Source of the DNA: JBCFAY01 sp038562375
GTDB lineage: Bacteria; Bacillota; Clostridia; Christensenellales; CAG-138
Direction of reading: 5' to 3'
Assembly: GCA_038562375.1 (NCBI GenBank)
Contig: JBCFAY010000017.1
Location: 1-64,000 of the forward strand
Length of the DNA stretch: 64,000 nt
The stretch's first letter is position 1, and each line of letters opens with the position of its first letter. Made by a program: the position numbers and the translations under genes. Of this stretch, positions 43,094 to 51,323 are shown in pieces. The notes under the pieces are model-generated. The model was not told where the DNA came from. It worked only from the letters and a program-made list of their open reading frames with translations, and searched no databases.

Positions 43094-44371
43094 ATGGAAC
43101 AATACAGCATCTTAATCGCAGCGGGGATACTGGCCTTGATCGCAGTCATCGTTGCGATCATTCTTTTGAGGCGGCTCAACTGCGTACAGGCGGAAATCTG
43201 CGCGCAGCAAAAGGACGCGCAGCAGCAGTTCATTGAACGGATGCAGCATATAAACCAGCTCATGGGCGAAATGATCGGCCAAAATCAAAGCGCGATGGCC
43301 GCATCCATCGCTGCGCAGTTAAAGCAGATGGAAACCCGTATCGGCTCCTTTGAGACCGGAAACGAGCAAAAGCTTGAGAACATGCGCACGACGATCGAAC
43401 ACCGTTTAAGCCGCATTCAGGCGGACAACAACGAGCGGCTGGACGAGATGCGCAAAACCGTGGACGAAAAGCTGCAGCAGACGCTCGAGAGCAAGATCAG
43501 CCAGTCCTTCCGGATCGTAAACGAAAGATTGGAGCAGGTCTATAAAGGCCTCGGCGAGATGCAGACGCTCGCCGTCGGGGTGGGCGATCTGAAGAAGGTG
43601 CTCTCAAACGTCAAGTCCCGCGGCATCGTGGGCGAGATCCAGCTCGGAGCGATATTGGAGGAAATTCTCTCTCCCGAACAATACGATGCGAACGTAATTA
43701 CCGTTCCCGGCACGAAGAACTATGTCGAGTATGCGATCAAGCTCCCCGCCGAGGATGGGATGCACATCTATTTGCCGATCGACGCGAAATTCCCCGGGGA
43801 CGCATACGGCAATCTACAGGATGCCTATGAGTCCGGGCTGCCCGAAGCCATTGCGGCGGCGCGCGCAACGCTGTGCGCAAGGCTCCGCCAAAGCGCGAAG
43901 GACATCCGCGACAAATACATTGCTCCGCCTTGCACGACTGAATTCGCAATAATGTTTTTGCCGTTCGAAGGATTGTACGCCGAGGCGGTCAACCGCGGTA
44001 TGATCGAACAGCTCCAGCGCGATTTCCGTGTGAGCATCGCGGGGCCCAGCACGATGGCGGCGCTCCTGAACAGCCTGCAGATGGGCTTCAAAACCGTCGC
44101 GATCCAGCGCCGCAGCGGCGAGGTCTGGAACCTTTTGGGCGCGGTCAAGAACGAATTCGACAAGTTCGGGGATATCCTCGCGGCGGCGCAGCAGCGCATC
44201 GACCAGGCGAACAAGGAGCTCGACAAGCTCATAGGAACGCGCACGCGAAGCATCATCCGCAAGCTCAAGGAAGTGGAGCGGCTGGACGACCTAAGCACCA
44301 CGCAGCTTCTCGGTCCTTCGATCGACGCTGAAATTGACGAACCGGATGAAGATGCCTATAATGGGGATTGA
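43094..44371 (+). CDS. rmuC: DNA recombination protein RmuC
   Basis: A 425-residue protein with an N-terminal membrane helix (about 6-26), a long coiled coil (about 30-150) and the RmuC nuclease-like domain. Family marks are VKSRGIVGEIQLGAILEEIL, YLPIDAKFPGDAY and FLPFEGLYAEA. RmuC limits recombination and rearrangement; the exact reaction is not settled. ATG follows AAGGAG. It precedes trpS by 30 nt. Confidence 0.92.
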   Translation: MEQYSILIAAGILALIAVIVAIILLRRLNCVQAEICAQQKDAQQQFIERMQHINQLMGEMIGQNQSAMAASIAAQLKQMETRIGSFETGNEQKLENMRTTIEHRLSRIQADNNERLDEMRKTVDEKLQQTLESKISQSFRIVNERLEQVYKGLGEMQTLAVGVGDLKKVLSNVKSRGIVGEIQLGAILEEILSPEQYDANVITVPGTKNYVEYAIKLPAEDGMHIYLPIDAKFPGDAYGNLQDAYESGLPEAIAAARATLCARLRQSAKDIRDKYIAPPCTTEFAIMFLPFEGLYAEAVNRGMIEQLQRDFRVSIAGPSTMAALLNSLQMGFKTVAIQRRSGEVWNLLGAVKNEFDKFGDILAAAQQRIDQANKELDKLIGTRTRSIIRKLKEVERLDDLSTTQLLGPSIDAEIDEPDEDAYNGD

Positions 44372-44401
44372 GTTTAACGCATTCGCGAAGGAGAACATTC
44401 C

Positions 44402-45391
44402 ATGCACAATAAAAAGGTAATACTTAGCGGGATACAGCCTTCGGGTACCCTCACGCTAGGCAACTATATCGGCGCGTTGCGCAACTGGGCAAAGCTGCAG
44501 AATGAGTACGAATGCTATTATTGCGTCGTGAATATGCACGCGCTCACGGTCCGTCAGGATCCCGAGGCGCTGCGCAAACGTTCCGTTCAGACCGTCGCGT
44601 TGCTCATCGCACTGGGGATTGATCCCAACGCGTCGACGATATTCATTCAATCCCATGTCAAGGAACACGCGGAGCTCACTTGGGTGCTCTGCTGCAACAC
44701 CTATATGGGCGAGCTTGGCCGCATGACCCAATTTAAGGACAAGTCCGCCCTGCATCAGGATAATATCAACGCGGGGCTGTTTACCTATCCCGTGCTGATG
44801 GCTGCGGATATTCTGCTCTACCAAAGCCATTTGGTGCCGGTCGGAGCGGATCAGAAGCAGCACATCGAGCTTGCCCGCGACCTGGCCCTGCGCTTTAACA
44901 AAGCCTATGGGGATACGTTCGTCGTGCCGGATCCGTATATTCCGAAGCTCGGCGGGAGGGTGATGAGCCTGCAGGATCCCCTGAGCAAGATGTCCAAATC
45001 GGACGCGAACCCAAACGCTTATATCGCGTTGCTCGACGATGCCGATACGATCACAAAGAAGTTCAAGCGCGCCGTAACGGATTGTGAGAACAGGATCGCA
45101 TACGATCCGGAACGTCCGGGTGTCGCGAATCTTCTATCGATCTACTGCTCCTGCAGCGATAAAACAATGGAGCGGGCCGTCGCCGAATTTGAAGGCAAGG
45201 GATACGGCCAGCTCAAGCTCGCGGTAGCCGAGGCGGTAATCGAAACGCTGCGCCCTGTGCAGCAGGAATATGCGCGCATATTGGCGGACGAGGCCGCGCT
45301 TTCGAGCATCATACGGAAGGGGAGCGAAAAGGCGCGCGAGCGCGCGGCGAAAACCGTGGCGGACGTATACGAAAAGGTTGGGCTGAACTGA
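44402..45391 (+). CDS. trpS: Tryptophan--tRNA ligase
   Basis: A class I synthetase of 329 residues, the usual length. The HIGH-like motif is in PSGTLTLGNYIGAL (about 12-25) and KMSKS in PLSKMSKSDA (about 196-205). It charges tRNA-Trp. ATG follows AAGGAG. I found no T-box leader before it. Confidence 0.96.
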   Translation: MHNKKVILSGIQPSGTLTLGNYIGALRNWAKLQNEYECYYCVVNMHALTVRQDPEALRKRSVQTVALLIALGIDPNASTIFIQSHVKEHAELTWVLCCNTYMGELGRMTQFKDKSALHQDNINAGLFTYPVLMAADILLYQSHLVPVGADQKQHIELARDLALRFNKAYGDTFVVPDPYIPKLGGRVMSLQDPLSKMSKSDANPNAYIALLDDADTITKKFKRAVTDCENRIAYDPERPGVANLLSIYCSCSDKTMERAVAEFEGKGYGQLKLAVAEAVIETLRPVQQEYARILADEAALSSIIRKGSEKARERAAKTVADVYEKVGLN

Positions 45392-45439
45392 AAAGGCCGC
45401 CGTATGCCCGGCGACGTCCGATCATCAACGGAGGATACC

Positions 45440-45931
45440 GTGGAGAAATATTTTGAAATGCTTCTGTCCGGCGGGGCCGATCTGGCGATAAAAATCGACG
45501 CGAAGTCCATCGTCACCGCCGCATGGACGGTTTTCAAATGCCAATTCGGCTGCGGCATGTATGGAACGACCCACCACTGCCCGCCCAATACGCCAAGCTG
45601 GAAGCAAACGCAGGAGATGATCAACTGTTTCAGCTACGGGATACTGTTTCGGTGCCGTTCGGTATCGCCTATAACGCCGCTGGCGGCGAAGGTCGCGCGG
45701 GAGCTGTTTTTGGACGGTTATTATAAAGTGCTTGCTTTCGGCAGCGGCCCCTGTCAAAAATGCGCCGCGTGCAACCCGGAGCGCTGCAATTTCCCCAAGG
45801 AAACCGCCCCCGCGATGGAAGCCTGCGGGATCGACGTGTTCGCTACCGTGCGCAACAACGGCCTGGAGATCCACACCCTGCGCGAGCGCGGCGAAACACA
45901 GAACGATTTCGGGCTGATATTGGTCGAGTAA
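45440..45931 (+). CDS. DUF2284 metal-binding protein
   Basis: A 163-residue cysteine-rich protein. It carries C..F.CGMYGTTHHCPPNTPS near the N-terminus and CQKCAACNPERCNFP near residue 110, the DUF2284 metal or Fe-S site. Function is unknown. The GTG at 45440 follows GGAGG by 5 nt; the ATG at 45404 lacks a ribosome site. It lies just after trpS. Confidence 0.85.
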   Translation: MEKYFEMLLSGGADLAIKIDAKSIVTAAWTVFKCQFGCGMYGTTHHCPPNTPSWKQTQEMINCFSYGILFRCRSVSPITPLAAKVARELFLDGYYKVLAFGSGPCQKCAACNPERCNFPKETAPAMEACGIDVFATVRNNGLEIHTLRERGETQNDFGLILVE

Positions 45932-45960
45932 AATTAAGAAGCGCCCTTTGCAATCGATAT

Positions 45961-45990
45961 GGAGCGGCCCGCAAACATGCGGGCCGCTCC
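45961..45990. terminator. Bidirectional terminator
   Basis: Perfect 12-bp stem (45961-45972 with 45979-45990), 6-nt loop, between convergent genes; a TTTT follows on the plus strand. Confidence 0.6.
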
Positions 45991-45997
45991 TGTGCTT

Positions 45998-47194
45998 TTA
46001 AAGTTCCTTTTCTTCGGGCGGCAGGTCGGTATAGCCCGGGTCGACGGTGATCACGCATTGGCAGTGCGGATCGATCGCGTTCATCTCCTTCTTGATCTGC
46101 GATTTGATCTGGTTGATCCGTTCATGGCTCAACCCAAACGGCACGGCGAGATCGAACATCAGGTTGGTCTTTTCCTCATGGATAAGCACGCGGAAATCGT
46201 GGAAGCTCAAGCGAGAATCGATCCTGGTGATAACGCTGGATACAAGAGCCGAAGCTTCGTTGCTGCGCGCGTCATCGATCGGCAGGGGATCAAGGTGGAT
46301 CGTAAGCGTCAGGTTCAAAGAGTCTCCGATTTCGCGCTCCGCCTTATCGATCATTTCGTGTATTTCAAGGATATCCGCATCCGGCGCAACTTCCGCGTGG
46401 GCGGTGGCGAGGGTCCTGCCGGGGCCATAGCTGTGGATTACGATATCGTGCGCGCCGTTGATCCCGTCGTATGCGCAAAGGCGTTGGTGCAGCTCCCGAA
46501 CAAGGGCGGGATCCGGCGCTTCCCCCATAAGGGTGCTCGAAGCTTTTCGCAGCACGCCGACGCCCGCGTACAGGATCAACCCCGACACGACGAGCCCGAT
46601 ATACCCGTCGATATTGATGCCGAAAAAGCGGCCGATCAAAATGGAAACGATGATCGAACCCGTGGCCAGCACGTCGCAGAGGCTGTCTACCATCGTCGCG
46701 GCGATCGTGTTCGAGCGGATCTTGCGGCTCAGTTTGCGCGAAAACACGCCCATCCACAGCTTTATGACGATCGAGAGGCCGAGAACGATCAGCATCACCG
46801 GCGAATAAGCCACGGGGGAAGGGGATAGGATCTTTGAAAACGACTCTTTGCCGAGTTCATACCCGATCAGGAGGATCAAAAAAGCGATGACCATCGCGCT
46901 GATGTATTCCATCCGGGCGTGGCCGAACGGATGCTCCGTGTCGGCAGGACGGCTCGAGAGTTTGAACCCGATCAATGCGACTGCGGAGGTCGCGATATCC
47001 GAAAGATTGTTGAACGCGTCCGCCTGAATCGCGATGCTGCCGCTGTATGCGCCGACGATGAATTTTGACGCGCACAGAAGAACGTTGGCCGTTATGCCGA
47101 CGATCGCCGCGAGGAAACCATAGGCCTTGCGCGTCGCCAAAGAATCGACGTCGTTTGGGCGGCGGATAAAGAGCTTAATGAGCAACTCCGTCAC
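45998..47194 (-). CDS. Cation diffusion facilitator family metal transporter
   Basis: A 398-residue CDF transporter with about six membrane helices and an extended cytoplasmic C-terminus (about 210-398) that looks like two ferredoxin-like modules. The metal site in helix 2 is DAFNNLSD and in helix 5 DSLCD; the Asn in place of His points to Mn/Fe rather than Zn, as an inference. The start is GTG 47194, 8 nt after AGGAGA. It is the last gene of the leftward cluster, 12 nt after the sirtuin. Confidence 0.88.
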   Translation of the reverse strand: MTELLIKLFIRRPNDVDSLATRKAYGFLAAIVGITANVLLCASKFIVGAYSGSIAIQADAFNNLSDIATSAVALIGFKLSSRPADTEHPFGHARMEYISAMVIAFLILLIGYELGKESFSKILSPSPVAYSPVMLIVLGLSIVIKLWMGVFSRKLSRKIRSNTIAATMVDSLCDVLATGSIIVSILIGRFFGINIDGYIGLVVSGLILYAGVGVLRKASSTLMGEAPDPALVRELHQRLCAYDGINGAHDIVIHSYGPGRTLATAHAEVAPDADILEIHEMIDKAEREIGDSLNLTLTIHLDPLPIDDARSNEASALVSSVITRIDSRLSFHDFRVLIHEEKTNLMFDLAVPFGLSHERINQIKSQIKKEMNAIDPHCQCVITVDPGYTDLPPEEKEL

Positions 47195-47206
47195 AGCATC
47201 AGTCTC

Positions 47207-47944
47207 CTAACAAAGTACATCGTGCATCACGGCGCGGAACACCTCGCCGATCGAAGCGCGCAACGCGAGGGTAGGGCGGCAGGAAAGGGCCGTGTCGTCC
47301 CTGTTGATAAGCACAAGTTCCTTCCCCCGGAAGTACTCGACCAGCCCGGCGGCAGGATACACGCTCAGCGAGGTGCCGCCGACGATCAACAGATCCGCCG
47401 AGCGAATCGCCTGTATGGAGCGCTCAAGCACCGCGCTGTCGAGACTTTCTTCATAAAGCACGACATCCGGGCGGATGATTCCGCCGCAGGCGCAACGCGG
47501 AACGCCGATCGAGGACGCAATCGCATCGATATCATAGCGTTTGCCGCAGGACATGCAATAGGAGCCGTGCAGCTCCAGCACATTCTCGCTGCCCGCTTTT
47601 TGATGCAGGCCGTCGATGTTCTGCGTTACAACCGCTTTGAGCTTACCGGCGCGCTCAAGCTTAACGAGGGATTTATGCGCGTCGTTCGGGGCGGCGTCGG
47701 CTTTCAGTAAATCTTTCCTATAGTATTCATAAAAAACATCCGGATGGCCGACAAAGAAACTGTGGCTCAGGATCGTCTCAGGCGAGTGGCCGAATGCATG
47801 TTGGGCTCGATACCTGCCCTGCGCGCTGCGAAAATCCGGGATACCGCTTTCGGTGGAAACCCCTGCGCCCCCGAAAAATACGATATTCTGCGCGGCGTTG
47901 AGCAAGGCTGCAAAGCGAAGCGCAGCATCCGATTCGGTTTGCAT
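47207..47944 (-). CDS. cobB: NAD-dependent protein deacylase, sirtuin
   Basis: A 245-residue sirtuin that removes acetyl or other acyl groups from lysine using NAD. It has GGAGVSTESGIPDFR, TQNIDGLHQKAG, the catalytic His in LELHGS, the zinc cysteines CMSC and CACGG, and VVLYEESL. ATG 47944 was chosen because AAGGAG precedes it; the ATG at 47962 has no such site. Confidence 0.93.
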   Translation of the reverse strand: MQTESDAALRFAALLNAAQNIVFFGGAGVSTESGIPDFRSAQGRYRAQHAFGHSPETILSHSFFVGHPDVFYEYYRKDLLKADAAPNDAHKSLVKLERAGKLKAVVTQNIDGLHQKAGSENVLELHGSYCMSCGKRYDIDAIASSIGVPRCACGGIIRPDVVLYEESLDSAVLERSIQAIRSADLLIVGGTSLSVYPAAGLVEYFRGKELVLINRDDTALSCRPTLALRASIGEVFRAVMHDVLC

Positions 47945-47991
47945 TCTGCTCGGCTCCTTCATAATGGTCTATTCAACAGTATACCGCTTTG

Positions 47992-48564
47992 TCAGGCAGG
48001 AGGCAATGCGACTACGCTTGCGCCGAAAACTTCCGCTTCCATAAGATCATGGGTAACGAATATCATGCGACGGCAGGAATCGGCGCACAATGCCATGGCG
48101 GCGCGCTTTGTGGATCCGTCAAGGCCCCTGAACGGTTCATCCATGATGAGCATATCCGCACTGTGATAGATCGCGCGGGCGATGGCGGCCCGGCGTTTCA
48201 TTCCGCCGGAAAGCGCCGAAGGCATCGCGTTGCAATAGTCGATAAGGCCAAGCGCATTCAGGATTTTCCTTGAATCTCGCGCTGCGGTTGGATCCCGTTG
48301 GACAAGTTCGATATTCTCGATGATAGAAAGCCACGGCAAGAGCCGATCCTCCTGAAACACGGCGCCGATCCGGGCGCAAACAAGCCCGGTGATTTGTCCG
48401 CTCCGCGGCGAGGCGAGGCCAAGGAGCAGCTTTAAAAGGGTCGTTTTCCCACAGCCCGAGGGACCGGTGATCGCGACGATCGGCTGATCCGGCAGCGTGA
48501 GGGTATAGTCCGTAAAAAGGGGCTTATCATATCCAAACGTAACGTTTTTGAGTTGAACGCTCAT
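47992..48564 (-). CDS. ABC importer ATP-binding protein, NitT/TauT type
   Basis: A 190-residue ABC ATPase, somewhat short for SsuB/TauB relatives. Walker A GPSGCGKTTLLKLLLG (about 34-49), Q-loop VFQEDRLLPWLSI, signature LSGGMKRRAAIARA, Walker B LIMDEPFRGLD and switch VTHDLMEAE are all present. It starts in an ATGA overlap with the permease stop. Confidence 0.92.
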   Translation of the reverse strand: MSVQLKNVTFGYDKPLFTDYTLTLPDQPIVAITGPSGCGKTTLLKLLLGLASPRSGQITGLVCARIGAVFQEDRLLPWLSIIENIELVQRDPTAARDSRKILNALGLIDYCNAMPSALSGGMKRRAAIARAIYHSADMLIMDEPFRGLDGSTKRAAMALCADSCRRMIFVTHDLMEAEVFGASVVALPPA

Positions 48565-49193
48565 ACACGCGCCTCCTCCGGGATGTGCTTCAGCCCGATC
48601 CGCATGATTTTGGAGAACGCGCGTTCAAAGAGAATGCTCAATAGGATTACAAACGCTGTCCAGGCAAACAGATCCGGCGTTTCCAGATAAAGCTTTGTTT
48701 CATACAGATTTCGGCCGATCGAAAACTGCGGCGTGCACAGCACCTCGGCCGCTATACCGGATTTCCACGCAAAGCCGAGGCCGGTCGTGCAGGCGCTTGC
48801 AAGATACGGCGCGATCGAGGGCAAATAGATTTTAGCAACCGTCTTCCATCTGCTAAGATGGAAAACCCGACTCATTTCAAGCAGTTGAGGATCGGTGTTG
48901 CGTATTCCCGCGAGCACGTTTTCCTGTATTATCGGAAGAACGGTGAGAAACACGATGAACACGGGCACGGCTGTTTCTTGAAACCAGAGTATCGTCAAGA
49001 GTATAAACGAACTGACCGGTGTGGAACGGACCACCGCGAGCGCGGGGCGAAAAAAGTCGTTGACCGAAGGGAAACGGTACATAAACGCCGCGAGAGCGAT
49101 GCCAAACGTCAGCGCCAGCAGAAACCCGATTGCGATGCGAAGCAGAGAAGCCCCGGAGGTCAACCAAAAGGCTGGCTGAACGCTGAGCGTCAT
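48561..49193 (-). CDS. ABC importer permease, NitT/TauT type (N-terminus upstream of first ATG)
   Basis: A 210-residue permease from the first ATG, with about five helices and the EAA-type loop ISRVFHLSRWKTVAKIYLPSI (written in short: VFHLSRWKTVAKIYLPS). The in-frame codons before 49193 continue the family's N-terminus: the stretch at 49194-49310 encodes a helix with WLSLWQFAA and the ILPGPIAVASRL loop common to SsuC-like permeases. No ATG, GTG or TTG is found there after the upstream gene's stop, so the real start is probably non-standard or hidden by an error. Substrate could be a sulfonate, nitrate-like or thiamine-precursor compound. Confidence 0.82.
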   Translation of the reverse strand: MTLSVQPAFWLTSGASLLRIAIGFLLALTFGIALAAFMYRFPSVNDFFRPALAVVRSTPVSSFILLTILWFQETAVPVFIVFLTVLPIIQENVLAGIRNTDPQLLEMSRVFHLSRWKTVAKIYLPSIAPYLASACTTGLGFAWKSGIAAEVLCTPQFSIGRNLYETKLYLETPDLFAWTAFVILLSILFERAFSKIMRIGLKHIPEEARV

Positions 49194-49324
49194 TAGACGG
49201 CTTGCAACGGCGATCGGGCCCGGAAGTATCAGGTCGCTCGACGTTGTAATGGCGGCAAACTGCCAGAGAGACAGCCAAATGGCGGCGCTCAGCAGCTTGC
49301 GGATGATCTTGCTGCCGCGATTGC

Positions 49325-50350
49325 TTACCCCATATAATAGAAATCCTTGCCCGGCAGCGCGCCGCCGATCGATTTTGGGTTGGAAGCGAGTAGAACATCG
49401 AACATGGCTTTTGCGTTTTTGGCCATGTCCTCGCCCGTTATGGCAACGATGTTGCAGTTCGGTATCGCGCGCTGCGCTGCCTCGGGGCTAGCGAGAATGC
49501 CGTATTCATAGATCATGGGCGCGGCCTGCTCGGGGAAGTCCGTGACGTATTTTGCGGAGCCTTGATAGTCCGCAAGGAAATTCTTTATCGCTTGAGGGTT
49601 TTCTTCAAGGAAAACGCTGCGCACGATGAAGCAGCCCTGTACCAGTTGCGTGCCGCCGCTGATTTTATTCCATTCTGCCGTCATATCAAGGGCGATGCGC
49701 AAGGCGGAATTCTTCATCAGAACCGCCGTCGCATTGGGTTCGGGCAGCATGCCGAGCGAAACGTTCCCCGCTGCAAGCTTTGTTGCCAGCTCTGCGTGCT
49801 CCGCGAGGTATTCGATCTTTACGGAATCTGCGATGTTGTTCTTTGCAAGCAGATAATTGAGGATATATTCCGGCGTTGAGCCCTGGCCCGTCGCGTAGAG
49901 CGTTTTCCCCTTTAGATCGGAAAGCTCCTTGACCGAGTCGCCATTTTCAAGTACGTACAATACCCCGAGCGTGTTGATAGCGATGATTTTGACGCCGCCC
50001 TCGGTTTTGTTGTACAGCGTCGCCGCGAGGTTGATCGGCACGGCGGCGATATCGGTATTTCCCGAGATGACCTGTGCCGCCACATCGTCGGGAGCGATGG
50101 AGAGCGCGAAATCATATTTTTGTGAAGCCTCGCCGAGTTCTGATTGATGCATGAGATAGGATAGCCCCATGCCGGTCGGCCCTATCAAGGCAGCGATACG
50201 CACCGGAGCGGCGGGTGAAAGCGTCGGCGATGGAACGGCCGCGGTCGGCGCAGCGGTAGGGGAGCCTTGGCTTCCCTGCGAGGCGCAGCCGGATGCCGCA
50301 AGGACCAGACACAAGGCGATGGCAAGCCATACTACGAACCTTTTGTGCAT
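49325..50350 (-). CDS. ABC importer substrate-binding lipoprotein, NMT1/TauA-like
   Basis: A 341-residue lipoprotein. The signal peptide ends in a lipobox AASGC (Cys near 21), then a Pro/Thr/Ala linker and a two-lobed binding protein with RIAALIGPTGMGLSYL, IAPDDVAAQVISGNTDIAAVP and GSTPEYILNYLL. ATG 50350 follows AAGGAGG; the frame is open to 50467 without support. It supplies the substrate for the following permease and ATPase. The ligand cannot be named. Confidence 0.9.
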   Translation of the reverse strand: MHKRFVVWLAIALCLVLAASGCASQGSQGSPTAAPTAAVPSPTLSPAAPVRIAALIGPTGMGLSYLMHQSELGEASQKYDFALSIAPDDVAAQVISGNTDIAAVPINLAATLYNKTEGGVKIIAINTLGVLYVLENGDSVKELSDLKGKTLYATGQGSTPEYILNYLLAKNNIADSVKIEYLAEHAELATKLAAGNVSLGMLPEPNATAVLMKNSALRIALDMTAEWNKISGGTQLVQGCFIVRSVFLEENPQAIKNFLADYQGSAKYVTDFPEQAAPMIYEYGILASPEAAQRAIPNCNIVAITGEDMAKNAKAMFDVLLASNPKSIGGALPGKDFYYMG

Positions 50351-50463
50351 GTTGAATACCTCCTTAAGGTAAAAAGAGTCGAATCCGCCATTTAGGGAGC
50401 TGGAAAGCGCGCTGTTACCATGTCGCCTCAACGCGCGGAGCGGTTTTGAGGCGCGGGTTCGAT

Positions 50464-51120
50464 TCACAGCCGATCCTGTGACGGAATCGTAATCTTGTCG
50501 CCCTGCCGGATGATCGAACCGGTCTGCTCCAATTCCGAGAGCGTGCGATAAAGCGATGCGCGGCTGATGCCGAGCGACTTTGCGAACACGCTCCGGTTGC
50601 CCGGAAGCAGGACGCGGGAATCGATCGAGTGCTTTCTGAAATAGCCGAGCAGCTTTTCCTTTGCGGACGGCGCGATAAAACTCTCGATCCGCGCGTTTAA
50701 AAAAAGGATGCGCTCCGTGAGATAACGGATATAGTTTTGTGATAATTCCGGCCTCTCCTGCATCATTTCATAGAGCGCCAACTGTGGGAAAACCAGCATC
50801 CGGCAGCGGGTGAGCGCTGTAATTGTTGTAGGAAGGTCTGCGCGCCCGGCGAACAGTCCGGCGGCCCCGGCGATTTGAACGGGCTGAAGCGTACTCATCA
50901 CGACATCGGCGCCACCCGCGGATTTGACGACGCGCGCCCGGCCGGACAGCAATATCCCAAGCTCGGCCGTAAGATCGATTTTATCGCCGGCCGCGAAACA
51001 ACGGATCTGAATGCCCTCCCGCCTGAGCCAGAAACGAATCTGTTCCTCGTCGAAGCAGGAAAACAATTCACATTGCTGCATCTGCTGCCAATAGAGTTCC
51101 GGTTTGCCTGGACGCGACAT
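50464..51120 (-). CDS. Crp/Fnr-family transcription regulator
   Basis: A 218-residue regulator with a cyclic-nucleotide-binding-like N-terminal beta-roll and a C-terminal helix-turn-helix (NRSVFAKSLGISRASLYRTL, about 178-197). The cAMP-contact motif is not conserved, so the effector is unknown. Cysteines at about 17, 22 and 41 might bind a cluster but the spacing is not that of Fnr. It leads the ABC-importer cluster and a palindrome sits between its promoter and its start. ATG 51120 follows AGAGG by 6 nt. Confidence 0.88.
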   Translation of the reverse strand: MSRPGKPELYWQQMQQCELFSCFDEEQIRFWLRREGIQIRCFAAGDKIDLTAELGILLSGRARVVKSAGGADVVMSTLQPVQIAGAAGLFAGRADLPTTITALTRCRMLVFPQLALYEMMQERPELSQNYIRYLTERILFLNARIESFIAPSAKEKLLGYFRKHSIDSRVLLPGNRSVFAKSLGISRASLYRTLSELEQTGSIIRQGDKITIPSQDRL

Positions 51121-51139
51121 AGCCAACCTCTAAACATAA

Positions 51140-51165
51140 AATACTGTATTATTTAATACGGTTTA
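51140..51165. promoter_or_regulatory. Operator-like palindrome downstream of the crp-like promoter
   Basis: Core GTATTA-2 nt-TAATAC (51146-51159) with outer imperfect matches on both sides. It lies between the -10 box and the gene start, where binding of the encoded regulator would repress; this is inference. Confidence 0.45.
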
Positions 51166-51169
51166 TTGA

Positions 51170-51198
51170 ATTATACGCGAGGTGGAAGAATTCGTCAA
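51170..51198 (-). promoter_or_regulatory. Promoter of the Crp-ABC-importer cluster
   Basis: On the minus strand TTGACG (51193-51198), 17 nt, perfect TATAAT (51170-51175). Confidence 0.65.
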
Positions 51199-51254
51199 TG
51201 GTTTGTCAAACGGGCAGTTATATCGCTCCAAAAGAAATAAATGAACAATACGTA

Positions 51255-51283
51255 TTGACTTCCTGCATTTTTCGTCGCAAAAT
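51255..51283 (+). promoter_or_regulatory. Possible promoter for the aminotransferase
   Basis: TTGACT (51255-51260), 17 nt, CAAAAT (51278-51283), 40 nt before the ATG; the -10 is weak. Confidence 0.35.
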
Positions 51284-51323
51284 AGATTGGAACAGCCCAA
51301 ATATGACGGGAGGACAAATAGAA

